Source: an uncultured Clostridia bacterium (GTDB lineage: Bacteria > Bacillota > Clostridia > Christensenellales > CAG-138). Taken from it: 46,789 bases of DNA. Both the position numbers and the translations under genes were made by a program. Shown here one piece after another: positions 26,507 through 35,387 of this stretch (position 1 is the first letter of the stretch; each line of letters opens with the position of its first letter). A model generated the notes under the pieces. That model saw only the letters and a program-made list of their open reading frames with translations, ran no database searches and was not told the DNA's origin. Location of the stretch: the NCBI GenBank assembly GCA_937915925.1, contig CALGGM010000127.1, positions 1 to 46,789 of the forward strand, read 5' to 3'.

Positions 26507-29500
26507 CTATTCATCTGATAATTGACAAAATGGTACGCGAATGCGCGATACCTCATTGCCGATTATACAATATCCATCACCATTTTGCAATGGATTGGCG
26601 AACTTTTTGACGGTTGAATATGGTAATTCGCCGATCTTTAAGTTGCTCAACTCATCGAAGAACACAAGTTTTCTATCATCTTTATACTTCTTTAGTATTT
26701 CAGATCCATATGATATGCTTACATTGTCAAGCGCACCAAATACTATGCATATATTCATAGCTTTAAGTTTTCCTATAAGGACGGTCCAAGCTTCCATCGA
26801 TGGCTTGTCAGATTGGATCGAGTTTATAGCTTCAGATGTATTCAACATGAGAACAAGCGTTGGTGAAGTATCCAAAATTGAGACATCGCCTTCTGCTACA
26901 CGAGAATAACGCTCCTCAGCTTTAGCGCGAATCTGTAAAATCATGCTTCTTGCCTTTTCAGGAAGGAAACTATATTCGGCAACGCAAGAAAAGCCCGAAC
27001 AAGATTGTAGTGTCCGATCGATACCATCAATAATATAGAATTCCGCAAGCAAACCCTCGGTTTTTTCAGCAGACAGTAAGATATAGCGTTGGAAATTTCT
27101 CACATCTTTCTCACGCCCAGAAATTGCGATCATGCCCAATGCTGCCATTTTTATAGATAGTGGCTGAACAGTTGAGTAGTCTAAGCCGAACATTAGTCTT
27201 CCGTTGTTATATGCATCAGAATACTTGTTAAAGGCATCGATTGCTAAGAGATCTTTGGGAATAAAAGGAATGGGCATAGCACTCTTACCTTTTGCAGCTA
27301 CTGTTTGTTGATAGCAGAAGGCTCGGATTTCTTCTGCACGGTCAATTTCACGTTCCGACTCAAACGCCAAATAGCTTTGACACTCATATGCAGTGTTCTC
27401 TATTGATACAAGACAACGACCTGCTAACTCTTTAGGACGAACTGAAGTGTGTCCAAGAAGCGTACTATAAACTGTAACATCATTATTATATAGTGCAATG
27501 CGATTGGCAAAGGTTGGCAAATAAGACATACCGCCAACCGGCTGTGCCGCAGTCGCAATGACACTAATTCCAAGAGTAAGGCCGTCTTTACAAATAGATA
27601 GAAGGGGATCATTATCCGCCGGGAAATAGTTTTTTGCAGCAGCAATATCATCGACGATCACCAAGATCTGAGGAAAATCAAGAGCTCCGCTTTCTCTAAA
27701 TGCTGCAAAAGTACTGACGCCGACGGACATGAATCTTTGTCTGCGTAAATCAATCTGCTCTTTCAGAAGCCGAAATAGGTTTATGATTTTCTCCGACTCT
27801 TGGATGCTAACTACGCCTCCAACTTGTGGTAATGATTCGTAATTCTTCAAGAAAAGGGATGAAAAATCCAACACATAGATGTTGACATCAGTAGGACTGT
27901 ACATTTTTGCCACACCACAAAGAATGGTCTGCAAAAGGTTTGTCTTACCCATTAATTGCGAACCAACAATGAGTGTATTTCGAGTAAAAACGTTTAGACT
28001 GTATTCGCCCATAAACTGCTCAGCAGGATCATCACGTACGCCAATTGGAATCATGCCAAATGGACGATTTGCCCCATCTTCACGCGAAATGGGCGGAAAC
28101 AGAGCAACATCGGGAAGCGGTTGACAGAAGACATCCGGCAATTTTCTAATATGCTGCAGATGACAAAAACTCGCAATTGCGTCAACAATCTCGCGCGTCT
28201 GCGTGCTCTCGTTACCATCTGGCAGAAGAAATTTACCTCCGCCATAAGCTGATTGGAAAAGCTGCAAATTATCGTCGATTTTTAAATAGCCACGACCAGG
28301 ATCTTTTATCCGAGCTGATAGATCTGAATCTATCATGTCTCGACTTTCAGTTGTATTTGCAACTTTTAAACAGATCTGTTTGAATATATTAGCTCGTATT
28401 TTATTATCTACCACACCAGAAGGACTCTGTGTAGCCAAAATAAGGTGTACACCCAGAGATCTTCCTATTTGTGCAACAGAAAGAAACTGATCCATTATAT
28501 CGGGAAGTTGCTTTTTCATTTCAGCGAACTCGTCTACTACAATGAATAAGTGAGGCAATGGTTCTGTTACTTGCCCATTTCGATATTTTTCTGAGTAATC
28601 TCTAATATCCGAAATTTTCTTTTTTTCCTTGGCGTGTCTCTCGTTATAATCTTTGAATAGTTTCAATCTTTTTTTGTTCTCCGCGCCGATTGAAATCAAT
28701 GAACGCCGAAGCTCCATTCCATCTAAGCTTGTAATAATACCGCGCACATGAGGTAACCCATTGAGCTTTCCCGCAATGCTGTCCCCCTTAAAATCTATGA
28801 CTAAGAAACTTACTTCCTCAGGCGGATAGCGCAATGCTAAGGAAAGAATAAGCGTTAATAGCACTTCACTTTTACCTGAACCTGTGGTGCCAGCTAATAA
28901 AGCATGAGCACCGCCGTTGTCGCCAGTAGGTGGAGAGTTGAAAAAGATTTTTTCCCCATTTTCAAGAATTCCAAAGGGTGCTGAAGGTGCAAGTTTAGAA
29001 GAAAGGAGGTCAGAAGAACTCCACCTTGCACCAATATCATAAGACGCTATTGCATCAACTCCAAGCATTTCATAGAAAGTGTAGCTATTTTGAAGCGAAC
29101 TGACAGCAATACCTTCATCACAATATAATGGATGCATCGATTGCCCAAATTCCAGCCTTTTTTCGGCTGACATACTGTCCAGTTGAAAGCTTCGCCGTTC
29201 TGATGCGTGTGTCGTGTTATAAATTTCTCCACTATTATTTGAGAGAGAAATGACTTCTGTACACTGTTTAGGTAATTGCGCCATTTTCTGAACCGCCATC
29301 AGGCAACCTACGCCAATACCATGCTCCATCAATAGATACTGATTGATAGGATCAGATTTTTTAAGTAGTTTCGGCTCAAAAAACACAAAAAGAATATATG
29401 GAGTGAACTGAGGATCACTACCATAACTATTATTCTCCTGTATCTCCTGCTTGCGCTGTTTAAGTTCCTCTGTAAACTTTCGACACAAATCATCAGCTTC

Positions 29501-30601
29501 TTCTTGGGTGGTAGCGATATAGCTCATTCCTTGCGAAGTTTCATGCGTGTGCGGCAGGTCTGTCAACCAGCGCAATTCTTCTTGATCTGCCCTATTACAA
29601 AAGCAGACAAGTTTCAGCTCGCTATAGCAATGGTGCGTAACTAACTGAACGATCATGTTCTGCAATTGCATTCTAGTCATTTCCAATGTGCCTACGAGCC
29701 CAACTATGCCTTTGTCACGAATATTACAAAGAACAGGCATCCCTTTAATTGTGCAGTTCGCACGATAAATCTCACCAGGCTTCTTCTTTAATTCGTCTTC
29801 CTCTAACAGTTGTTCACGTTGCCAATCAAGTTTGACGGAAAAAGGAACTATACCAGTTCCGAGTCTTACTGAAATAAAGTCTAAATCGTCTGGCTCACGA
29901 CACCAAAGATTTGCGCTTCGTGTCGTTACAATTTTCAAGCATTCTTCGGGGGAAGGATCTGACAGAAGCATTGCTCCTTTTTGAGCTTCCCGCTTTTCCT
30001 TAATATTCGATTCGACCTCATCTAGTTTTCGCAGATAAGCTGTCTTTCGCTCTTCTACGCTGTTGTGATACTTTTTATTCCCTCGAAAATAATTGACAAT
30101 AGATACAACGACCCCCGCTATTGTCATTGGAAGAGAATAAAGCATCATCATTGTGTTTTGAAATGCAAGAGCCATTGTGACAGCAAGCGCAATAGTAACA
30201 CCAGCAGGCAAGAGAGTAGATAGCCAGTTAATCTCCGGTTTACTCACTTCCGCAGGTGGAGCCGGGATTTCAATTCTTCCTTCAGGTAAACGTTCCTGAA
30301 TGCGCGGGGAACGTTTAAATAATTCCATTAATGATTTTTCATCTAGTTTAGAAGCTATACCTTGTCCGACTAATTTCCCCTTTAACCGTCCTCTTTCTGG
30401 TAACACACCAACTTGATCACTATCGTAATTCGAGGTCGTAGGCGTGAGCGTGTTATTTTTTTCTTTTGAAACAAGACTTCCCTTTAATTGACTTTTCATA
30501 AATACCTGCTGTTCTGCATTGATTGTTTTCAATCGTTTTCCGCAATTTAAACAAGTAGCGCCGTCGTCACTTGGCGAACCACAATACGGACAGATGATCA
30601 T
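26507..30601 (-). CDS. EssC-like type VII secretion ATPase with N-terminal zinc ribbon
   Basis: This 1364-residue membrane ATPase of the FtsK/SpoIIIE-EssC family is the motor of the type VII system. A zinc ribbon (C4, C7, C17, C20) comes first, where EssC normally has two FHA domains. Two membrane helices lie near 125-170. Three tandem RecA-like domains follow: D1 with GTTGSGKS near 570 and VVDEFAE near 689; D2 with GSQLMGKT near 882 and IVDDIAA near 982; D3 near 1150-1364 with a degenerate P-loop (SGREKD). Three ATPase domains separate it from DNA-pumping FtsK. It lies between the phosphatase and the LXG cassette. Identification as a T7SS motor is strong; the ribbon is unusual. Confidence 0.9.
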   Translation of the reverse strand: MIICPYCGSPSDDGATCLNCGKRLKTINAEQQVFMKSQLKGSLVSKEKNNTLTPTTSNYDSDQVGVLPERGRLKGKLVGQGIASKLDEKSLMELFKRSPRIQERLPEGRIEIPAPPAEVSKPEINWLSTLLPAGVTIALAVTMALAFQNTMMMLYSLPMTIAGVVVSIVNYFRGNKKYHNSVEERKTAYLRKLDEVESNIKEKREAQKGAMLLSDPSPEECLKIVTTRSANLWCREPDDLDFISVRLGTGIVPFSVKLDWQREQLLEEDELKKKPGEIYRANCTIKGMPVLCNIRDKGIVGLVGTLEMTRMQLQNMIVQLVTHHCYSELKLVCFCNRADQEELRWLTDLPHTHETSQGMSYIATTQEEADDLCRKFTEELKQRKQEIQENNSYGSDPQFTPYILFVFFEPKLLKKSDPINQYLLMEHGIGVGCLMAVQKMAQLPKQCTEVISLSNNSGEIYNTTHASERRSFQLDSMSAEKRLEFGQSMHPLYCDEGIAVSSLQNSYTFYEMLGVDAIASYDIGARWSSSDLLSSKLAPSAPFGILENGEKIFFNSPPTGDNGGAHALLAGTTGSGKSEVLLTLILSLALRYPPEEVSFLVIDFKGDSIAGKLNGLPHVRGIITSLDGMELRRSLISIGAENKKRLKLFKDYNERHAKEKKKISDIRDYSEKYRNGQVTEPLPHLFIVVDEFAEMKKQLPDIMDQFLSVAQIGRSLGVHLILATQSPSGVVDNKIRANIFKQICLKVANTTESRDMIDSDLSARIKDPGRGYLKIDDNLQLFQSAYGGGKFLLPDGNESTQTREIVDAIASFCHLQHIRKLPDVFCQPLPDVALFPPISREDGANRPFGMIPIGVRDDPAEQFMGEYSLNVFTRNTLIVGSQLMGKTNLLQTILCGVAKMYSPTDVNIYVLDFSSLFLKNYESLPQVGGVVSIQESEKIINLFRLLKEQIDLRRQRFMSVGVSTFAAFRESGALDFPQILVIVDDIAAAKNYFPADNDPLLSICKDGLTLGISVIATAAQPVGGMSYLPTFANRIALYNNDVTVYSTLLGHTSVRPKELAGRCLVSIENTAYECQSYLAFESEREIDRAEEIRAFCYQQTVAAKGKSAMPIPFIPKDLLAIDAFNKYSDAYNNGRLMFGLDYSTVQPLSIKMAALGMIAISGREKDVRNFQRYILLSAEKTEGLLAEFYIIDGIDRTLQSCSGFSCVAEYSFLPEKARSMILQIRAKAEERYSRVAEGDVSILDTSPTLVLMLNTSEAINSIQSDKPSMEAWTVLIGKLKAMNICIVFGALDNVSISYGSEILKKYKDDRKLVFFDELSNLKIGELPYSTVKKFANPLQNGDGYCIIGNEVSRIRVPFCQLSDE

Positions 30602-30619
30602 AATACTATACCTTCTTTG

Positions 30620-31819
30620 CTAATCTAAATCGTCAGGACGATACATAGTTGTAGTGGAATGATCTGTCGTCAAACACCCAACCCGTTGACTAAGGTCACA
30701 CCCACAATACTGACAAAACTTTGCTTTAGGTATGCACTTTTTACACTTTGGACAGATGAACGGTGAATCCACTTCATCCATGCTTGGGATCCTGAGCGTG
30801 ATTTTTTTTACATGTTCTACAGTTGATCCAGCAGTAACTTCATCTTTAACCCGTTCAACCTGCTTGCGGATATATATCTCATATCTGTCTTTATACAGTC
30901 TCCACAATCTCTTTTTTTCTTCAAGAGAAGCATCTTTTAGCTTTGATATATAAGACGAGAAGAGATAACTAGCCCTAGGACGAAAAGCACTTTGTAAGTT
31001 CTGGAAAGTGCCAAAGCCAACGGACAAACCGGTGAGCGAAAAATCATCGCCAGACACATTGATTAGAGTTTCTTTCAATTTACTTTCCCACTCTAATACG
31101 TTTTGTGTTTTAAGTAATGTGTCTATAAGCAGGTATTCAAACTCCATTGGAGTTGACAGGTAACCGAAGCAGCCATCAGTTGCAGTAAATAATACGCATG
31201 GGCTTTTGACAATAATCTTCTTTTGATGAATCTTAAAGTCCTTAGATGTAGTAATAACATTTGTTAATGCGGCATCGGTAGTTAAATTCTCCATTGCATC
31301 AACATTTCCAAGATCATCTTCCGATAGCTGCATTAAGCCCCCGTCAGGCGATAAAAGATAACATCTGGAGTCTCCGACAGATAAACACAGGACATCAATG
31401 TCATTATTATCTTCAGAAGAAGCAATGATAATTGATGCGGTGGTTGGAAAATCTTTAGTTAGGCCTCCTTTGAGAGCGGATGCCTCATCTCCAACTTCTT
31501 TGCATATTGATAAATACTCTTTTATCTTCTTCTTTAGCAATAATGCTGGCGCACTCAGATACTCAGGAGTTCCGTACGATTCGGCAAACCAGTCTTTTGT
31601 TGCTCCCGCAACGACCCGGGAAGACATATATGCTCCGGTTTTGTTTTGAAACTTACTATACTTCTTGGCTCCAGATCCACCGCAACCATCAAAAACACTG
31701 ATAATGCTTGCATTATCATTTATAGAAGTATAATAACTATCTTCACCATTAAATCGAACCTTCTCTTGGCAGCATTCAATGATGCAGTCGGCATATTTCA
31801 AAAAACTGGTTTTCCCCAC
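30620..31819 (-). CDS. PP2C-type protein phosphatase with C-terminal zinc ribbon
   Basis: This 399-residue phosphatase keeps the PP2C metal site: GEDS (25-28), FDGCGG (43-48), GDSR (149-152), TDG (214-216) and a late acidic GDDFS. It should remove phosphate from Ser/Thr in the cytosol, opposing the kinase four genes upstream. After a basic helical linker comes a zinc ribbon (C356, C359, C369, C372). The start is GTG at 31819, eleven bases after GGAGG. It lies 18 bases before the EssC-like gene. The kinase-PP2C-vWA combination resembles the TerY-P triad. Confidence 0.88.
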   Translation of the reverse strand: MGKTSFLKYADCIIECCQEKVRFNGEDSYYTSINDNASIISVFDGCGGSGAKKYSKFQNKTGAYMSSRVVAGATKDWFAESYGTPEYLSAPALLLKKKIKEYLSICKEVGDEASALKGGLTKDFPTTASIIIASSEDNNDIDVLCLSVGDSRCYLLSPDGGLMQLSEDDLGNVDAMENLTTDAALTNVITTSKDFKIHQKKIIVKSPCVLFTATDGCFGYLSTPMEFEYLLIDTLLKTQNVLEWESKLKETLINVSGDDFSLTGLSVGFGTFQNLQSAFRPRASYLFSSYISKLKDASLEEKKRLWRLYKDRYEIYIRKQVERVKDEVTAGSTVEHVKKITLRIPSMDEVDSPFICPKCKKCIPKAKFCQYCGCDLSQRVGCLTTDHSTTTMYRPDDLD

Positions 31820-31842
31820 TTAATTTGCTTCCTCCATTTTCA

Positions 31843-32565
31843 TTATCCAATGGTTTGTGCAATACAACTTAATATGGTTTGGTAGTCAACGTCCTTTAGA
31901 CCATCTCCGGCATTGGAAGGAAAATGAACAACATTATCCCAATTGTCAGCAATTGTTTTCCAACCGCCTTTGTTCGGTGCAAAAAGAATAAGTCTTTTTG
32001 CTGCTTGTTCAGGCATATAGCCGGGATCATACTTATCTCCCCACCATTGGGTTAGTTCATCCATATCCTTCGCCATTCCCCTCGGATAGGATGAGTAGCT
32101 TTTTGCAAAGCCAAGGTTATGCGGAGCAGCATCTGTCCAAAGAACTATGATATGACGATCTTTTGAGCCTTTAGTGCTCCATTTTGAACGGATTGCATAA
32201 GCAAGCGCTTCCAATCCGTCTTCATCCTCGTCTCCTCCACCAATGGGAAATAGACTGTTTACACTTACTTCAAGTTTGTGAGCTTCCGACGGTAAGGAGA
32301 AGAAGTCTGATACAAGCATCGGCTCGTTTTTACGCACTTTTTTTCGCACTTCATCGGCATATGCTAAATAGTCGCGGAAAGCCACCACTCTTACCCGGAG
32401 TTCATCCACAACTTTGTCTTTTTCTTGAAGCGTTTTTTGAACATCGTCGTAAAAGTTCAATGCTCGCTGTTTAACTATATTAAGAATACTATCCATTGTT
32501 TCCGTACAGTCAATACAGAACACAATATCGACATTGTATGATAAACGAATACTATTGCTGCCCAT
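31843..32565 (-). CDS. vWA domain protein (TerY-like), MIDAS altered
   Basis: This 240-residue protein is a single von Willebrand A domain. The metal-ion-dependent adhesion site is D19-C-T-E-T instead of DxTGS, so metal binding may be weakened, while GGGDEDEDGLEAL and LWTDAAPH are retained. It is a paralogue of the vWA protein that opens the operon (same MGSN start, same order of motifs). It probably binds partner proteins of the kinase/phosphatase module. There is no signal peptide, so it is cytosolic. AGAGGTGA precedes the start. Confidence 0.85.
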   Translation of the reverse strand: MGSNSIRLSYNVDIVFCIDCTETMDSILNIVKQRALNFYDDVQKTLQEKDKVVDELRVRVVAFRDYLAYADEVRKKVRKNEPMLVSDFFSLPSEAHKLEVSVNSLFPIGGGDEDEDGLEALAYAIRSKWSTKGSKDRHIIVLWTDAAPHNLGFAKSYSSYPRGMAKDMDELTQWWGDKYDPGYMPEQAAKRLILFAPNKGGWKTIADNWDNVVHFPSNAGDGLKDVDYQTILSCIAQTIG

Positions 32566-32584
32566 TACAATTCACCTCTCTTTA

Positions 32585-33187
32585 TTAGTCAAACAAGTCC
32601 CCAGCAGGATGCAGATACTGCTTGGCTTCCTCTTGAATACGTTTCTGCTCTTGTGATATTTTATGACGGTTAGTTACAGTAATTATTGCAACAATCATTG
32701 CAATAGGCGTTACGAAAACATAAGCACCTAATTGTAATGTGTTGTGAAAATAATCCTTTGAGATTAAAGTCAAGATGAGAATGGCTAATGCAGGAATAGC
32801 AGTGAGGACTAGCCCTAAGATTGTTAATCTAAAAGGCCATACGCTCTCGTATTGCTTTGACATGCTTCTTATCCCAAGGAATGAAGCAATAATCGCAGCT
32901 ATACCGATAATAGCGACCAATGCAATTAAGACCTTAGGTAAAGCATTATCGGAGGACATAGACAACAATGAAGAAAAAGCGGGGTTATTAATCTTTGCTG
33001 CGAAACTTCCGTCATTATCCTTTAGGACATAATCAATAAAATCAGATCCTTTGGCAATTACATTAACGATGTTGAATGAATAAACATTTCCGTTACTGTT
33101 TTGATAGGTAATAACCGGAAGGAACAAGGAGACCACGCTAAGAATGATGGCTCCAATCGCAATATACATCCAAGTCTTTTTATTCAT
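32585..33187 (-). CDS. Four-helix integral membrane protein
   Basis: This 200-residue protein has hydrophobic segments near residues 7-27, 80-103, 115-139 and 150-172, and a charged C-terminal tail (RHKISQEQKRIQEEAKQ). A loop of about 50 residues follows the first helix and is probably outside. The start at MNKKTWMYIA has GGGGGAG upstream. No family is recognised. Its place between the zinc-ribbon membrane protein and the vWA gene suggests it is part of the membrane complex that replaces EsaA/EssA/EssB. Confidence 0.75.
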   Translation of the reverse strand: MNKKTWMYIAIGAIILSVVSLFLPVITYQNSNGNVYSFNIVNVIAKGSDFIDYVLKDNDGSFAAKINNPAFSSLLSMSSDNALPKVLIALVAIIGIAAIIASFLGIRSMSKQYESVWPFRLTILGLVLTAIPALAILILTLISKDYFHNTLQLGAYVFVTPIAMIVAIITVTNRHKISQEQKRIQEEAKQYLHPAGDLFD

Positions 33188-33189
33188 TG

Positions 33190-34146
33190 TTATCTCCCCC
33201 ACCATGGTGCTTGTGTTGGGTCAGGTGTTGCACTATCGCTGCCTTCATCTGTGACTTCTGCCGGTGGCTCCTCTGTCTCGGATGGTTCGTCTGATTCAGG
33301 TGCAGGCGTTGGCGTCGGTTCTGCTTCATTTACCGTCAGCGTAACACTAAGCTCTTTTTCTAATCCGTCAGTACTGGATATAATACATTTATAAGTACCG
33401 GCTGCTTCAATCGTTAATCCCGTTGCGAAAAGGCGGCTATATCCCTGTTTGATGTCTTCTTGCTTTGATAATCCGAGTGAAGCGTTGTACCCTTCCGAAT
33501 CAAACTCTAGTTCAATCCATGACCCATTGACGGATTGCTTCTCCCATTTGAAAGACGCTACTGACCCTTCAATTTCAACAACGAATAAATAGGTTTCATC
33601 GTCGTTAGTAAAACCTTCTATCATTTCCTGATCTAAAGGAGAAGTAACAATACGCAATACAGAAGGAACAGCAACTTTGACTTCATCCAAATCAGAGCGT
33701 ATGGAATCTACAGACTCAGATAGGCCTAACATTTCTTTGTCTATAGTTTCACCTAAGGCATTGACTTGTTCATCCGAGCTTTGCTTCGCTGAAGAAATTG
33801 TCTGGTTAAACTCCTCCCGTGTAGCATTCATATCTCTCGTATAGTCTGCTCTACTTTGATCAATCTTCCTACTTGAGATTACAAATAGAATTACTGATAA
33901 AACTATACTACAGAGTGCTAACGCTCCGAGCGCGATAATCAATGGGATGGTTCTGCTAGAAGTTGGCTTGGGCACATCCTTTTGATCAATAGTCGAATTT
34001 GTCTGCGCAACGGGTTGTGCTTTCGGCTGAGGGGAAGCCATGTCCCAAAACCCGTTTCCTTTCTCTGAGGAATCAATCATGTATCCGCAATGAGGACATG
34101 TTTGTTGATTGGGCTCGATAGCTTTTCCACATTTTTTGCAAATCAT
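33190..34146 (-). CDS. Zinc-ribbon, single-helix membrane protein with Ig-like domain
   Basis: This 318-residue protein has an N-terminal zinc ribbon (C3, C6, C17, C20), a polar linker, one membrane helix near 74-98 and a coiled-coil stretch near 100-165. A beta-rich Ig-like region follows at about 170-270 (WIELEFDSEGYN; AAGTYKCIISS), then a Pro/Glu/Thr-rich acidic tail ending TQAPWWGR. The topology would place the ribbon inside and the Ig part outside. EssB of known T7SSb also spans the membrane once with domains on both sides, so this may be its functional counterpart. The start at MICKKCGK is supported by AAAGGA; longer frames lack a site. Confidence 0.78.
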   Translation of the reverse strand: MICKKCGKAIEPNQQTCPHCGYMIDSSEKGNGFWDMASPQPKAQPVAQTNSTIDQKDVPKPTSSRTIPLIIALGALALCSIVLSVILFVISSRKIDQSRADYTRDMNATREEFNQTISSAKQSSDEQVNALGETIDKEMLGLSESVDSIRSDLDEVKVAVPSVLRIVTSPLDQEMIEGFTNDDETYLFVVEIEGSVASFKWEKQSVNGSWIELEFDSEGYNASLGLSKQEDIKQGYSRLFATGLTIEAAGTYKCIISSTDGLEKELSVTLTVNEAEPTPTPAPESDEPSETEEPPAEVTDEGSDSATPDPTQAPWWGR

Positions 34147-34163
34147 CGTTATTATTCCTTTCA

Positions 34164-34424
34164 CTAAAAGTGCAATCCACAAGCGGGACAATATCGTTGT
34201 TCGCTTGCGAAAATAGTTTCACAATGGGGGCATATCAACATGCTGTGTTGACTAGCATATATGTCATCGCACGAACGTTGCACCGTGGCGGCAACAACAG
34301 GGCGTAGCGGAGAGGCAGGCGGCTTCGGAACAACTGGTGTTTTTTCCATACCCGGCATGTTGATCTTCAATTCTCCAGACGCAGCGTTCGCGCCTGTTTT
34401 TTTCTTAAAGAAGGAGAAAGCCAT
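34164..34424 (-). CDS. Small zinc-ribbon protein
   Basis: This 86-residue protein has a basic N-terminus (FFKKKTG), a Pro/Ala-rich linker and a C-terminal zinc ribbon (C65, C68, C79, C82). It is the second gene after the kinase, with an AGAGGA site. The linker contains Thr and Ser, and it is a candidate phosphorylated adaptor. No wider family is recognised. Confidence 0.72.
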   Translation of the reverse strand: MAFSFFKKKTGANAASGELKINMPGMEKTPVVPKPPASPLRPVVAATVQRSCDDIYASQHSMLICPHCETIFASEQRYCPACGLHF

Positions 34425-34441
34425 GGTGTTATCCTCTTGAT

Positions 34442-35374
34442 CTAATCAAAGTCAGTGGGCACATAAAACCCGGTTGCTTTTTTCTGCAGCGCTTGTGATT
34501 GTATTGAAGTATCCTCAATGTGCGTATCTTCTTTTTTAAGCAGAAAAAGCAGAATCCTTGCTGACGGTCTTTCCTCTGGATTCAAGCTTAGCATTTGTTG
34601 AATCATGGAGTGAATCGGATCGGGGATCAAGTTGCTCACGGTAGGGGTATTCCCATCCAATACTGCTTCAAAAACATAATGATAGTCTGAAGCAATACCG
34701 GGCATTGTTCCGGTCCAATATTGATGAAATAGAATGCCGAGAGCAAAAATGTCTATCTTTTCTGTAACAGTTACAGAAGTGTCGTTCATTCGTTGAAAGA
34801 CTTCTGGAGAAAGATAGAGAAAGTCACCTTGGACATCTTCCGGAACGCAGCTTGCAAGGAACCCAGAATCGAAGTCAATGATCTTTGCCGTGTAATAGGA
34901 ATCGCTGGTTTCTTTAAGAAGCATATTATCCGGCTTTATATCTGCGTGAATAATACCTGCTTCATGAAAAGCCGCTACGCTGTATAGAATTGATCTGATT
35001 AAGGATTCTTTTCTTTTGTCATCTAGTTTAGAAATAATACGAGGATCCGTTCCTATAGAAGTAACCTTATCGGTTATCATATAGTATTTTGATCCGTACC
35101 GGAAGAAATCTTCAATGATTACATTGTTTCCTGTGCGGCATTGTGATAGCGTATTATAGAACTCCCTTTTTTCATTAAAGAAGCTCTCACAAAGGCGTTG
35201 TTTTCTTTCTATCACCTTAGGTGATAATTCGCTACTATCGCTTGGATATACCGGTGAAAGGAATTCTTTTATAAAATACTCATGATTGCCCTTTGTACAG
35301 AATCCCCATTTGCAAAAACCAGCATTTTGTGTAGTTAACTCATTTGATAAGCGATAGCCTTTGATTTCTCCCAT
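34442..35374 (-). CDS. Serine/threonine protein kinase
   Basis: This 310-residue Hanks-type kinase has candidate Lys36 in YFIKEF, catalytic loop H143-A-D145-I-K147-P-D-N150, metal motif D167-F-D in place of DFG, SPE (189-191) in place of APE, and DIFALG (208-213). The glycine-rich loop is poorly conserved, but catalytic residues remain. It has no membrane helix or PASTA domains, so it is a soluble kinase, unlike PknB. It lies directly after the first vWA gene and should form a switch with the PP2C protein downstream. Likely substrates are the vWA, zinc-ribbon or secretion proteins of the operon. Confidence 0.9.
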   Translation of the reverse strand: MGEIKGYRLSNELTTQNAGFCKWGFCTKGNHEYFIKEFLSPVYPSDSSELSPKVIERKQRLCESFFNEKREFYNTLSQCRTGNNVIIEDFFRYGSKYYMITDKVTSIGTDPRIISKLDDKRKESLIRSILYSVAAFHEAGIIHADIKPDNMLLKETSDSYYTAKIIDFDSGFLASCVPEDVQGDFLYLSPEVFQRMNDTSVTVTEKIDIFALGILFHQYWTGTMPGIASDYHYVFEAVLDGNTPTVSNLIPDPIHSMIQQMLSLNPEERPSARILLFLLKKEDTHIEDTSIQSQALQKKATGFYVPTDFD

Positions 35375-35387
35375 TCTTGGCTCCTGC

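Noticed and set aside
26507..30601. FtsK/SpoIIIE DNA translocase
   Set aside because: Three tandem ATPase domains, no gamma DNA-reading domain, and WXG100 and LXG neighbours fit a type VII secretion motor.
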